Assembly (NCBI GenBank): GCA_030847615.1
Contig: JAUMIR010000002.1
Location: 283,010,028 to 283,074,027 of the forward strand
Source of the DNA: Gambelia wislizenii
Lineage: Eukaryota > Chordata > Lepidosauria > Squamata > Crotaphytidae
DNA: 64,000 nucleotides
Reading direction: 5' to 3'
Below are positions 11,101-20,990 of the stretch, one piece after another. Each line of letters begins with the position of its first letter. Position 1 is the stretch's first letter. A program made the translations under genes and the position numbers. The notes under the pieces are model-generated. The model saw only the letters and a list, made by a program, of their open reading frames with translations, did no database searches and was not told where the DNA came from.

Positions 11101-14100
11101 CTTTTGCAACAAAAGGCACACACACACCCCAGCTTGAGAGCCTTTGATCGGTTGGAATGGCCATACCTATTTGGAGTGCAAATCAAAACTACTATTCCCA
11201 AATACCCCGCACTCAACACAACACAAATGACAACAGCTGACTAAATTACATCTACTACCCTCTGGATTAAAATATTTAGTACCTCAGCTCCCACCCAGGC
11301 TTCTAAATATTCAAACGTAGGCTCCCACTAAACAATCCACCTAGAGAACTAGGGGAGAGAGAGATGCTCCCCTTGACCACAGTCTTGAAAATCTCAGGGG
11401 GTAAGGATGGGGAGGAATGAATCATCTGGGTGGATGTTTTTGCTCGTTTGAGGGGTAGTCCTCCTTGGGGACCGCAAGGGAGCAAAACCAGCCCCTCTGT
11501 CATGGCCTTCTTTCTCTGACACTGATGAATGCTTGTGTTTTCCTTTCTCCTTTGCAGAACCTCAGGAGGCTCTGCTCCTTGTGTGTTCCCTGCTGTGTGG
11601 GCACTCCGGAAGAAGAGGTTGCCAAGGATCCTCCTGCCAGGTATCCTCCTCCTGCCTTTTCTACCACACGTTTCCTAAAGGTGGCTTTCATGTCACAGAA
11701 TCATAGAATTGTAGAGTTGGAAGAGACCACTAGGGCCATCCAGTTCAACCCCCTGCCATGCAGGAATACACAATCAAAGCATCCCTGAAAGATGGCCACC
11801 CAGCCTCTATTTAAGAAGGAAGGAGACCCCGCCATGCTCCGAGGGAGTGCATTCCACTGCAGAACAGCTCTTACTGCAAAAAGTTCCTCCTAACGTTGAG
11901 GAGGAATCTCTGTTCCTGGAGCTTGCATCCATTGCTCCATGTTCCAGTCTCTGGAGCAGCAGAAAACAATCTTCCTCCATCCTCAATGTAACACCCCTTC
12001 AAATACTTAAACAGGGCTAAACAGGGTTCTTCAGTTAATTTCCCAATGTTATTATTTTTTATGTACTCCTTCAATTCTGTCTCTTTTTCCTTCTCTGTTC
12101 CTGTGTCTGAGTATAATGCGCCATAATATTGTTCAATTTTTTTCATAATATCATCTTGTAAGGTGTAGGTTGTGTTGTCTTCTATAATTTGAGTTATAAG
12201 TTTCTTCTCTTTCTCCTTCTTAAGTCTATACGACAACCATCTACCTACTTACTTTATTTGCATTTGCAAAGTGATTTTGTTTTATTCTTTTTAATTTGTG
12301 GCCTATATCTTCAATCATTTCTTGCTTTAGCTCATTTTGTATGATTTTTATTTCTCCTAGAATCTTCTTATTTTGAGGATCATGACTCAATCTTTTCTCT
12401 TTTTCTTTTAATTTCTCTGAGAGTTTGGCTTTATTTTCTCTTTTCTGCTTACATATTTCTGCTCCTTTTTGTAAAAAATACTCCTCTTATTGTTGCTTTG
12501 AAAGCATCCCATATCACTTTTTTACTGAATTTCTTTTAAATTATTGATTACAAAGTATGTTTTTATCTCCTTCTTCATTTTTTGTTCAAACTTTTCATCT
12601 CTAAGTAGAGATTCTTTTAATTTCCATGTGTATTCTTTCCTTCTTAATTTCAATGTCATTTTAATTGAATTGTGGTCAGACAGTATCCTTTGGAGTATAT
12701 CCATGTTCTTTATCCATGTGCTCAAGTCTTTAACTGACCAGAACATATCAATCCTAGACCACGAATTATGAACCTCCAAATAAAATGTATAGCCTTTCTC
12801 ATTCCCTTTTTTCTGGGTCTATACATCAATCAACTTGTATTCTTCCATTAGATCTTTACAGATAACTGGTAGGATGCCTTGCTTTTTCTTGCCTTTTTCC
12901 TGGTTTGTCCTGTCTCTTTGCCTATCTAAAACTCCATTAAAGTCTCCTGTGATTATTATGTTGTTCTCTTTTAGGTTTTCCAATTCCATTCTCAATGAGT
13001 TGTGAAATTCTCTTTTCTTCTCTGGGGGGTGGGGCATAAATTGCTATTAATATTAATTTCCAATCTGTTAATCTTATTTCTACCCCTATATAATGTCCAT
13101 TTTTGTCTTTCATGATCTCTTTTGCCTCATAGTTCTTCTTCATGTAAATTGCCACTCCTTTTTTCTTCTTGTTATCAGCTGAGTAAAATACTTGTCCTAA
13201 TTTCTTATTTCTTAGATAATTTGCATCTTGCCTTCTTATTCTGGTCTCTTGAATAGTTATTATATCTGTCTTCTATTTCTCAAGGTAATAGTAAACTTTC
13301 CTTCTTTTCTCAGGTGTGTTTAGCCCTTTCACGTTCCACGTAGTTATGGTTAAAGTCATGTTGTTTTGCATCTTTCTTAATCTAAATTATTTGTTCTACT
13401 CTTAATATCCTGTCTCCTCCTCTTCTTCTTCCCTTTCTTCTTCTTCTTCTTCTTCTTCTTCTTCTTCCTCTTTACTGTCGTCCTCTTTCTCTATTTCTTC
13501 TTCTTCTCTTATTTCTTCTTCTTCCTCCTCTTCTTCTTTTCCTCCTAATTCTTCTTCATCTCTTACGTATTCTCTCCGGGTATCTTTTCGTATTACTTCT
13601 TGTTCGACTTCTTTTAATTCTGATACTATTCCCTCCTTTTCTTTCTCTTGTTGTTTATTCTTTTCTTCAACTTTCTAAAATTAAAAAATAAATCGGAGTG
13701 CAGAATTGAAACCAGAACAAAATACTTGGGAATTTGGATTTGTAAAAGGAATAAAGAGTTATTTGAGAACAATTATAAAAAATATGGAAAGGAGTAAAAG
13801 AAGATCTAAAGAGATGGCAAAAAATGGGTTTATCGCTGTTAGGGAAAATTGCAACAGTAAAAATGAACATCTTACCGAGGATGATTTTCCTCTTTCACAA
13901 TTTAGTAATTTTGAATAACGATAAACCGTTCGCAGAATGGACGAAAGACTTAAAAGATTTTATTTGGAATGGCCGTAAGCCACAAATAAAATGGTCAACA
14001 TTAATAGAAGCGAAAGATCGGGGGGGAAGCGCCCTACCTAACCTTAAGATGTATTATCTGGCTTGTGGAATAAGTTGGATCAGTAGTTGGATAAGATTAG

Positions 14101-17100
14101 ACAATACTAAAATACTAAACTTGGAATGTGGCAATTTGAGATGTGGATCCCATGCGTACTTATGGTACGAAAAAGCAAAGGTAGAAAAAGAATTTCATAA
14201 TCATACAGTGAGAGGGGCACTAATAAAGATCTGGAAATACATAAAACATAGATGCTACCATGCCATCCCTTTATGGTTGTCTCCGGTAGAAGCCTTTCAA
14301 ATAAAATGGAAGAAAAAAGAAGAATGGTTCAGATATAAAGATTTAATAGAACTGGTGAAGGGGGCAGAATTTCGTATGAAACCAAGAGAGGAAATGTAAA
14401 GACAAGGGATGGAAACAAATTGGTTTACATATTATCAAATAAAAGAGAGATTTGACGAAGACAAAAAGAAATATGGTTTTATGCAAGAACAGAATGATAT
14501 AGATAAGATAATATGGGGAACAGGAAAGAAGAACACTGCAAAATTATATAAAGTAATGTTAGAAAGAGAACTGGAAAAAGAACTGGTAAAAGACACCATG
14601 ATAAGATGGGCAAGGGATATAGGTGACCCCATAACGTTAGAGGAATGGGAAAATGCGTGGGCCAGAACAAATAAATTCACAGCTAATCAAGATCTCAAAG
14701 AGAACTATTTTAAAGTAGTAAATAGGTGGTATCTTACACCGGCAAGACTAAGTAAAATCTATAAATTAGAAAATAAGAAATGCTGGAGATGTGAAAAAGA
14801 AGTGGGATCCCTATATCATATGTGGTGATATACATATGTCCAGTTATAAAAACTTTTTGGGCAAAGAGACATGGAATAATACAAAAGATGCTGGGGGTTA
14901 AGTTCGCTATGGAACCTAAACTGTATTTGTTAAATATAACTTCAGTACTAGAAAGATACCTACAACAAAGATATTGGAGAGTCCTACTGTATCTAGTAAC
15001 AACCGCTAGAATAAAGATCGCAACCAGATGGAAAAAGAAGGAACCTCCAGAGCCAGAAGAATGGTTAGGGAAAATACTAGAGATGAAAGATAACGATAAA
15101 TTAACAAGAATAATAAATAAAAGAAATGTGGATGAAATGAACAAAGAATGGAAAGGTATAGATGAATACCTGGTTAAACGTGGGTACTTATAAGAAGTTA
15201 TTACAGACCGGTATGAATTAGAAAGGAAAAATAGAAATAAGATGGCAGGAGAAGCTTCAATTGTAGTTAAATAATATAAGCTAATATGTAAAAGGACAAA
15301 TTACAAGGAAAAAAATCAAATATGGTTAATATAAGCATATAGATAATATAGATACGGGTTGAGTATGAAATATAAGGAAATAACAGAGGAAGGTTCTTTC
15401 GAAGCAAAGATGTGGGAGGAAAGGATCAATAATAGAAAATCCTTGGCTTTATAATGCTAAGGAAGTCAAAGGAGGGGGGAAGTAAAGGAAACGGAAATGG
15501 AAGTTTAAGAAGTAATGCATCAGAATGATAATGGATTTATGGTTAATTTTTTTTTTGAGTTAATAATGGTCTTATGGTTAGCTTTGAGTTGATAATGTGA
15601 CTTAATGGAAATTAAGTAACAAAAAAATTGTTTAGATGCATTTAACTAATCACCTTAATAATTTGTAAATGATTTATGTACTAAAATTGAAATACTGTCT
15701 TGATGACTACTTAAAGCTTGAATAAACAAATAATAATAATAAAAAAACACAAATACTTAAACAGGGCTATCATATTGCCCCTTAACTGTCTTTTTTGAGG
15801 CTAAACATACCCAGCTCCCTATGTCCCTCCTTAATCCTCCACTACATACTGACCATTACTCAGAAGCTTCCTGAAAATATGATGCCATTTTTTTGCAATA
15901 GATTTGCCTCTCATCTAAATGATTTTGGATCTCCAACTTTCTTCAGAAATGGTTTCCAAGGAACAACTCTGGTAGTGCTATCAATTTTATACCGCTAATC
16001 TTGCCCATGTAATCCTGTCACCATCTTTTCAATACTTTTTCAAAAATTTGCATAATGCCTGGATGTTAAGCTTTATGCACACTGCTTTAACAGTTTGAAT
16101 TCTTTCTCCTTCCAGTGCCCTGGAGTCGAAAGGAGCTGGTGTTGAAGAGCATTTTGCAACAAACACTGTGGAAGCTTCTCATACCACGCTGGTAAGGAAG
16201 GAAAGGCAGACCACCCCCAACTCACAAATGGGGCAGTTCCCTCTTCTCCCCTGCTCAGTCTTCCTCAACAGTCCCCATCCTTTTGATACCTTGGTGCAGG
16301 AAGGCCAATATGGAGAGAGCTAGGGTTGGATGTAGCCTCAGGTCTTAACCTCCCATTCGATGAGCCAGCAGAGGAGAGTGCTTCCTTATAGTTGGCCAAG
16401 CAGGGTTGGGCTTGGAGGCAGGGATGTGCCAGCATCAAAGGGCCAAACCCTTTATCTTTCCCACATCCATCCCTTCTACATCTCCTTTCCCCTTTCCGCA
16501 TTGCTTCCCTGCAGTTCTGCAAGATTCAGACAGAATTGCCCAGGAAAATATGGTAGCTGGGGAAAGGTATAAGCACCCTTTGGTTGCCCTCTCCCACCAC
16601 TTCATATCAGGTTTGTGCATGAGGGAATAAATGAATGAATCTGCTCCTTAGGATTCAAGAGAAGAGGAAGAGGACACAGTGTGCAGCATCGACAGCTTGA
16701 AGAGCCAGGAGGTAGAGCCTTCAGCCAGGTAGGCCATTCTCTGCTGAAGAGGCAGAGAAGAGAGCAAGGTTTTGCAGCCTCTTCCCTAAGAGGAAAGTTG
16801 AAAGAAGCAGATGACACACATGCACCCCTCCCTGGCACCGTGGTGCTTAGTTCCGATTGCAAAACTCATAGAGTAAGAAAATAGATTGCATGGATTGAAG
16901 TCCAACCTTTCCATTTTCCTTTGGAAATGCAAACTCTCTCCCAAAGAGCTGTGAGCATTGCAGTGGCAGTGTCTACTAGGAGCCCTTGCTTCCATTTAGC
17001 ATGGCTGCTAAAATGAGGTGCTGCTGACATCTTGCGGCTTCTTTGCCTCCTTAGTGTTCTGGACCCACAGGAAGCCAGCAGGGAGGAGGAACAGAGTGAG

Positions 17101-19104
17101 ACCTGCAGTACGGAAAACTCTCTCCTCTCTTGGGTAAGGATAAAAGAGGAGAAGGATCACATTTCGGGAAAGAGAAGGGGCTTGGGGTTCAATGCAAGTG
17201 CCCAAATAGCCACTTTGCTCTTCATTATTCTTCACAGGATTCCTTGGCCGTGGAGGGAACACCTGCGAGCCTCAGGAGCCTGGACACTCCCTCTGATTCA
17301 GAGAGGTACCCTCTCTGAATGTCCCCCCATGGTGCTTAGTTCTGATTGCAAAACTCACTGAAGTCCAACCTTTCTACTTTCCTTTGGAAATGCAAACTCT
17401 CTTGCAAAGAGCTGTGAGCACTGCAGTGGCAGGGTCCACAAGGAGACCTTGCTCCCATTCAGCATGGCTGCAGAAGGGAGGTGGTACTGATGTCTTGTGG
17501 CTTCTTTTCCCCGTTAGTGACTCCCAGGAAGCCATCAGGAAGGAGGACCAGTCTAGGACCTTTAGTCTGGAAAGCTCTCTCTTCTCTTGGGTAAGGAAGA
17601 AAGAGGAGGAGCATTACATTTCAGGGATGAGGGAGGGGTCCTGTTTCAGTGGAAGTGCCCACATAGCCACTTTGCTCTTCTCTTTCTTTCACAGGATTCC
17701 TTGGCCGTAGAGGGGACGCCTGCCAGCGTCAGGAGCCTGGACACTCCCTCCGATTCAGAGAGGTACCCTCTTCTCACTTTGGGGGTGGGGAGCAGCTCCT
17801 GCTGTGGTCCCTGTATCTCACATGTCAGCTGGGGAAGTGACAGGGAAGGCCAGTTGATCTCCAGAGCTGGCATGGGGCGCTTTGTCACCAGGTGACAGGG
17901 TGGCAAGAGTCAAAATCATGTTCCTGGATGTGAGGAGGAGGCACAGCCTCCATTTTCATTCGTAGTGTGCTCAGGAATCCCCAGCTGCTCTGGACTGGAG
18001 AGAAAGAACGGCTGAGGCATTTGGTTTAATTAAGGTGGACTTGTTTCTTTCATTTCTGTTGTTGTTGTTTTCCTGATAGTCTCCTGGAGACCACAGACAA
18101 GGAGGCCAGTGATGAGGAGTCCTCTTCTAGCGGATGGGTAAGTGCGAAAGTGTAGAGAAGAGGGTCAAGCAGTATCTGAGCAGGGACTGGGTTGGGGAGG
18201 TGATTTCCCTGCTTTCTCAGTTTCAGCGGAAGGTGGGAGTGACTAAGGGAATGAATCTGATTCACAGGATTCATCGGAGGATCTGGACGACACTCTGGCT
18301 AACATAAGCACTCTGAAGACGGAGGTGCGGGAGCGTAATCCCAATTCAGACAGGTAGGCCTTCCTCTGCTGCGGGAGAAGAGGAAAGATCCAGCTGTGGT
18401 ATGGGTCCTCCATACTCAGTGGCAGAATTCTGCTGAAACACCCTCTGGTGCTCTGATATTAGAAAAGGAAAGAGCAAGTGCCGGCTTCCTGGCTGCTCTT
18501 GGGTTGCGACTCAGAGGAGTCACCTGCAGTCTAGTATTGGGGGGGGGGCTCCTCTTTGGGCTTAATATTCTTATCTGTGGGGGACTTTTTTCCCTAGAGC
18601 ATTGGAGTCCCTCCAGAAGAGAAGTTCTGAGATGGAGGAGTCTTCCAGCACTTGGGTAAGGAAGGAAAGGCTGCCCCCCCCCCGCCCAAAAGAAGGGTGA
18701 GGGTGGACTGAAGGGTGCCCCTCGTATAAAGAGCAGCTACAAGGGATGTTGCAGGATGGGCAAGGCCAAGACTCACAGAGAGGGATACAATTTTGCATTT
18801 TTTTGGCTACACTATTGACCACTAAGCTTTGAAGGAAATACTTTCATAGTGCCTTTCTTGGCAGCTGTAGTGGGTTGGAAGGACATAATTGAAAAATATT
18901 AATATCTTTCCGTGGCCTCTCCCTCTTTGGTTTCTCTGAGTTCCTGTTGTGCTCCAATCTGTAGTCCTGGCTTGTGCTGAGATACAGCTGGAGGTTGAAA
19001 TCCATGACTCTCATTGGCAGGACTCCACGGAGGAGGGAGATACTCTGGATGATGTGAGTAGCTTGGAAGAGTCAGAGTGGGAGCCTTCACCTCGATCAGA
19101 TTAA
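7960..19104 (+). CDS. Copy A: 12-exon acidic Ser/Glu-rich protein, 277 aa
   Basis: Product not recognised. Exons: 7960-7983, 11558-11640, 16116-16191, 16652-16728, 17055-17133, 17238-17305, 17518-17590, 17695-17762, 18080-18137, 18268-18353, 18598-18655, 19021-19105 (stop 19102-19104). Every intron is GT-AG, phases agree throughout and the joined length is exactly 278 codons. Residues 1-36 are basic with a Cys cluster (C14, C17, C20, C21). The rest is rich in Ser, Glu, Asp and Thr, with no membrane segment or signal peptide. 'D' exons (phase 0 to 2) alternate with 'W' exons (phase 2 to 0, most ending in TGG). Exons 5-6 and 7-8 are duplicates. Copy C keeps every splice site and frame, with about 12 exon substitutions, 5 of them amino-acid changes. 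Expression and exon 1 are inferred. A transcribed non-coding locus is the main alternative. Confidence 0.6.
8401..10270 (-). mobile_element. L1-like LINE ORF2, RT to C-terminus, degenerate
   Basis: Read on the minus strand, this encodes a reverse transcriptase core (PGRQLADTIRRTLNIMHFCN, then SLDALKAFDWLEW, then the active-site box as FVDD at 9,865-9,876), followed by KWYLTPHRLAQI and the Cys/His-type CWRG...GTYLH C-terminal motif. A T8 tract at 8,402 is the complement of the poly(A) tail. Frameshifts break the frame repeatedly. In the usual active site the second residue is Ala, as it still is in the copy at 48,449-48,460, so this copy is a dead relic. Confidence 0.85.
10271..11290 (+). mobile_element. 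L1-like LINE ORF2, upstream part, opposite orientation
   Basis: The plus strand carries the region before and into the RT domain: HKIHQDKQTLIQLMKIKSEL, then SRITIQEIEQTITQLELGQV, GFSTEFYKQLK, and later GRRLADAIRRTLN. A residue of the conserved GPDGF motif is changed (GPVGF), while copy C has GPDGF. At 11,178 the sequence jumps by deletion to the PNTPHSTQ-type segment. Together with the minus-strand half it forms a head-to-head structure, either a 5'-inverted insertion or two insertions. Confidence 0.8.
11558..11640 (+). CDS. Copy A exon 2 (Cys-cluster exon)
   Basis: 83 bases bounded by TTTGCAG and GTATCC. It encodes NLRRLCSLCVPCC then GTPEEEVAKDPPA, ending with two bases of a split Ser codon. 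Copy C differs at two bases (one Leu to Ile change). In unit B only the last few bases survive, next to a CR1 tail. The Cys spacing (C-x2-C-x2-CC) next to Arg residues could be a palmitoylation or metal-binding site. That is inference. Confidence 0.6.
11696..12018 (-). mobile_element. CR1 LINE 3' end, part 1 (interrupted by L1)
   Basis: Reverse complement of the CR1 3' end, starting with the tail (CAGAATCATAGAATTGTAGAG) and running to 12,018. The element continues at 15,769 after the L1 insertion. It lies in intron 2 of copy A. The copy C equivalent is 50,300-50,622. Confidence 0.85.
12019..15749. mobile_element. L1 insertion with inverted 5' part and 19-bp target duplication
   Basis: Flanked by perfect 19-bp direct repeats CAAATACTTAAACAGGGCT at 12,000-12,018 and 15,750-15,768. 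The left part reads on the minus strand and encodes the ORF2 endonuclease region (GDFNGVLDRQRDRT near 12,930, SRIDMFW and SDHNSIKMTLKLRR near 12,700). The right part, from about 13,690, reads on the plus strand and encodes the C-terminal region (WNGRKPQIKWS, RWYLTPARLSKIYKLE, CWRCEKEVGSLYHMW), ending in an A-rich tail at 15,720-15,749. This is the classic result of twin priming. Stops at 14,397 and 14,826 show decay. Confidence 0.9.
13418..13580. repeat. (TTC)n pyrimidine-rich tract inside the L1
   Basis: Long imperfect TTC run, the densest part at about 13,436-13,470. On the minus strand it is the purine-rich GAA stretch of the inverted L1 portion, encoding a Glu-rich segment. Confidence 0.75.
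15769..15870 (-). mobile_element. CR1 LINE 3' end, part 2
   Basis: Continuation of the CR1 split by the L1. ATCATATTGCCCCTTAACTG follows the second target-site copy and corresponds to the next bases of CR1 in uninterrupted copies such as 30,280-30,340. Confidence 0.75.
16116..16191 (+). CDS. Copy A exon 3
   Basis: W-type exon by phase (1 + 75 bases), between TTCCAG and GTAAGG. It encodes ALESKGAGVEEH...SHTTL, ending in TTL instead of Trp. Unit B preserves it at 41,523-41,598 with the frame open but many amino-acid changes. Copy C differs by two bases (one Ala to Thr). Confidence 0.65.
16652..16728 (+). CDS. Copy A exon 4
   Basis: D-type exon, 77 bases, encoding DSREEEEDTVCSIDSLKSQE and VEPSA. 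Identical in copy C. The unit 0 relic at 51-116 carries a stop. Confidence 0.65.
17055..17133 (+). CDS. Copy A exon 5
   Basis: W-type, 79 bases, CCTTAG to GTAAGG. Encodes VLDPQEASREEEQSETCST then ENSLLSW. Copy C has one Thr to Arg change. Confidence 0.65.
17238..17305 (+). CDS. Copy A exon 6
   Basis: D-type, 68 bases, TTCACAG to GTACCC. Encodes DSLAVEGTPASLRSLDTPS then DSE. Copy C differs only at silent positions. Nearly identical to exon 8. Confidence 0.65.
17518..17590 (+). CDS. Copy A exon 7
   Basis: W-type, 73 bases, CCGTTAG to GTAAGG. Encodes DSQEAIRKEDQSRTFSLES then SLFSW. Identical in copy C. Confidence 0.65.
17695..17762 (+). CDS. Copy A exon 8
   Basis: D-type, 68 bases, TTCACAG to GTACCC. 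Encodes DSLAVEGTPASVRSLDTPS then DSE. Identical in copy C. Confidence 0.65.
18080..18137 (+). CDS. Copy A exon 9
   Basis: W-type, 58 bases, CTGATAG to GTAAGT. Encodes LLETTDKEASDEESSSSGW. Copy C ends SSRW (Gly to Arg). Confidence 0.65.
18268..18353 (+). CDS. Copy A exon 10
   Basis: D-type, 86 bases, TTCACAG to GTAGGC. Encodes DSSEDLDDTLANISTLKTEV then RERNPNSD. Copy C has Asn to Ser near the end. Confidence 0.65.
18598..18655 (+). CDS. Copy A exon 11
   Basis: W-type, 58 bases, TCCCTAG to GTAAGG. Encodes ALESLQKRSSEMEESSSTW. Identical in copy C and broken in unit 0. It ends in phase 0 and so could splice either to exon 12 or directly to the phase-0 exon at 19,596. Confidence 0.65.
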
Positions 19105-19105
19105 G
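19021..19105 (+). CDS. Copy A exon 12 (contains the stop)
   Basis: D-type start after TTGGCAG, encoding DSTEEGDTLDDVSSLEESEW then EPSPRSD and TAA at 19,102-19,104, one base before a GTAATC donor. At 85 bases it is one base off the 3n+2 length of every other D exon. The family frame is lost here, and the following exons are not read in the family frame. An internal GTGAGT at 19,054 is an alternative donor but leads to an early stop. Confidence 0.55.
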
Positions 19106-19224
19106 GTAATCTCTTCTAAGCAAAAGAGAATCTAATCTCATCCAAGGATCCAACGTCATTCTTCACCTGGCAGATCTTGCTTCTTGGGAGATGAGCTCTG
19201 ATTATCCTTCACCTCTGTTCTCAG

Positions 19225-19315
19225 GACTCTGAACTGGGAAGGACAAGGAGAAGAAGATGGACAAGAGGAGGACTCACATATTTCTGCCCCACCCTCCTCA
19301 GTCTGTACGGATAAG
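19225..19315 (+). other. Exon 13 relic, W-type, now downstream of the stop
   Basis: Bounded by TTCTCAG and GTAGGA, 91 bases (1 + 90), so it fits the W-exon phase pattern. In that frame it is open and acidic (TLNWEGQGEEDGQEEDSHIS, then APPSSVCTDK). The copy C version (56,100-56,190) is open too. Because exon 12 has the wrong length, it should now be 3' UTR, or be skipped. Confidence 0.5.
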
Positions 19316-19595
19316 GTAGGAGGTGTGGCCAAGTGGGCACCATAGAAAAGCCACACCCACCCTCCCCTGCCAGAAGTTAGCATGGTGCCAAGGGGACGTG
19401 TTGGATGTTGCCTCACTCCAAGATGGTCCTGTGAGGGGCGCAGGTGTGGGATGATTGGTGTTGATCTGGACACCAGGCTTTACTTGGCATCCTTTTCAGG
19501 CCCTTTACCTTCCTGTTGAGTACTTTTTGACTAAGACAGCCAAAAATGTGAGAAGAAACAGCTTTCTGAAGTATCCTTTTCTTCCTGTCTTTCAG

Positions 19596-19694
19596 GTCCC
19601 CGAGGCACAAGAAAGGATTGTCTGTCTGTGCTGCAGCTCAAAAGGGAAGGTGCTTTTAGGGGAAAAGATGCGGGTGTGCTGCTCTGCCTCCTGA
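19596..19694 (+). other. Exon 14 relic, ancestral C-terminus with Cys cluster
   Basis: After a TTTCAG acceptor, a phase-0 frame reads VPEAQERIVCLCCSSKGKV then LLGEKMRVCCSAS and TGA (19,692-19,694). The copy C version (56,470-56,568) is open with the same stop. Its CLCC and CC echo the N-terminal cluster of exon 2. Splicing exon 11 directly to this exon would restore a coding C-terminus. Confidence 0.45.
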
Positions 19695-20620
19695 CCCAAG
19701 CAAGTCCCACCCCTAGTCTTCAGGAGACCAGGGGGCAGAGAAGGAGGATGCGGGGTAATGCAGTCTCCCAGGAACCACCTGAGAGATCAATGCAGGTCCA
19801 AGGGCAGATGGTTGTCATCTGTCCTCAAGAGGAGAGGAAGGCCATCTTTAACCCTTAGCCCCATCTCTGAGGAGGTGGAGCACCCCCGTCTCTCTTGTGA
19901 TTCCTCGAACCCAACCCAATCCTCATCGGCCTGTGTTGCCACTACCATGGAGCACAGTGGCAACACCCCAAAGGCAACTGCCCTGGGCCCCCGATCCTTC
20001 CAAGGCTGTGCTGCTCCTCCTGCTCTTCCTCTCTAGCAGCCAAACCCAACTCCCCCCCTCACTTCACTCCCTCTTCCCCACAGTCCGCCCTGCAAGCCAA
20101 ATGTCTGGTGGCTGTAGGAGGAAGGCTTAGCCAGAAGGGGGATAAATGCCATGAATAGAAGCCTGTGGTGTTATGCCTCCCAACCCCTTCTTCTCTTCCT
20201 CTCTCCTAGAGGACCAACTGTTCCTGCCATGGCTTTCTTGTAAGCCTCAATGGAACCAGGAGGGTTGCGCAGGAGGGAAGGGAGAAGTCCAGCTCCTGGC
20301 ACCCCCTTCCAGTCTCAGAATTGGTATGGGTGGGCATCCCATCTGCCCAAAGCAAAACCAGAGACACCTGACCACTTTTCCTCCATCCCTGCGGCACTGG
20401 TTGTGGGACTTTCCATGATGAGACCACGTGGGCAGGAGATGCAGCCGTGGCAACATCTCCCACAGCTGTGGGCAATTTCAAGAGAAACAGAATTCTCTGG
20501 GTTGCACCCTGACAACTCCCTCTGTCCACACACACACTCACTCCCTGGGGTTTGGCTGCCAGCGTGGAAAAGGAGGAGGAGCAAAGCCACAATACTGACA
20601 CCATTTTGTGTTTCCCACAG
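19695..20620 (+). other. 3' region of copy A with further splice-like borders
   Basis: Probably 3' UTR or introns. A small candidate exon lies at 20,210-20,239 (CTCCTAG ... CTT|GTAAGC) and is present in copy C. The part from 20,240 on is also kept in unit B at 42,090-42,490. No family coding frame is seen. Confidence 0.4.
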
Positions 20621-20990
20621 GAGCCCACGTGTCCTCAGAATCAGGAAAGTTCAGAACATGTGAAGAGGAGAAGAGGAAATGCCTTATAGATGAAGTCCAC
20701 TATTGTATCAGCACATGTGTTATTTCTTATATGTATTCTATGTTTTCTATTGTTATTGTGTGTTGTTATTCCTTATACCCCCCCACCCGCATCCTTTTGT
20801 CACTTTCCCATCCCCTTGCTATGGACTGAGGTTAGCCGCTGGTTGACGGGGCTGGGAAGGAATTTTACCTACAATCTGCAATTGGCTGAAGCAATGTAGG
20901 GTTTTTGCCTTTCCCATAGCAAGATTCAGGCTATGTTTTGTATTATTGTTGGGACACATGTTTTTGTAAATCATTCATTAAAAAGTTATT
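20621..20990 (+). other. Terminal exon of copy A (mostly 3' UTR)
   Basis: Acceptor TTTCCCACAG at 20,611-20,620. A short frame EPTCPQNQESSEHVKRRRGN then AL stops at TAG. Unit B (42,498 on) and copy C (57,496 on) retain the acceptor and the 3' end, which supports a shared terminal exon. Confidence 0.5.
20977..20982 (+). terminator. Poly(A) signal ATTAAA of copy A
   Basis: ATTAAA followed by a T-rich stretch (TTATTTCTTTTC). Same position as ATTAAA 57,852-57,857 in copy C and AATAAA in units 0 and B. Confidence 0.55.

Larger units (their letters stand above)
7984..11557 (+). other. Intron 1 of copy A
   Basis: GTAAGC...TTTGCAG. Most of it is L1-derived sequence (8,401-11,290). At 8,170-8,270 a stretch (TTTTTCTGGGCTGTGAGGCC ... 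GGCATCTTCAGAG) matches, in reverse, the element nested in a CR1 at 40,700-40,845. Confidence 0.5.
16841..17762 (+). repeat. Intragenic tandem duplication carrying exons 5-6 and 7-8
   Basis: Unit 1 (16,841-17,305) and unit 2 (17,330-17,762) share intron sequence (TGGTGCTTAGTTC, CTTTGGAAATGCAAACTCTC, AGAGCTGTGAGCA) and two exons each, exon starts being 457-463 bases apart. The D exons 6 and 8 are nearly identical, while the W exons 5 and 7 have diverged more. Copy C has the same arrangement, so the duplication predates the block duplication. Confidence 0.8.

Noticed and set aside
16514..16566. Additional exon between exons 3 and 4 (CCCTGCAG ... GGAAAG|GTATAA)
   Set aside because: Borders look splice-like in A and C, but its 53-base length would break the phase pattern and exon 3 to exon 4 joins correctly without it.
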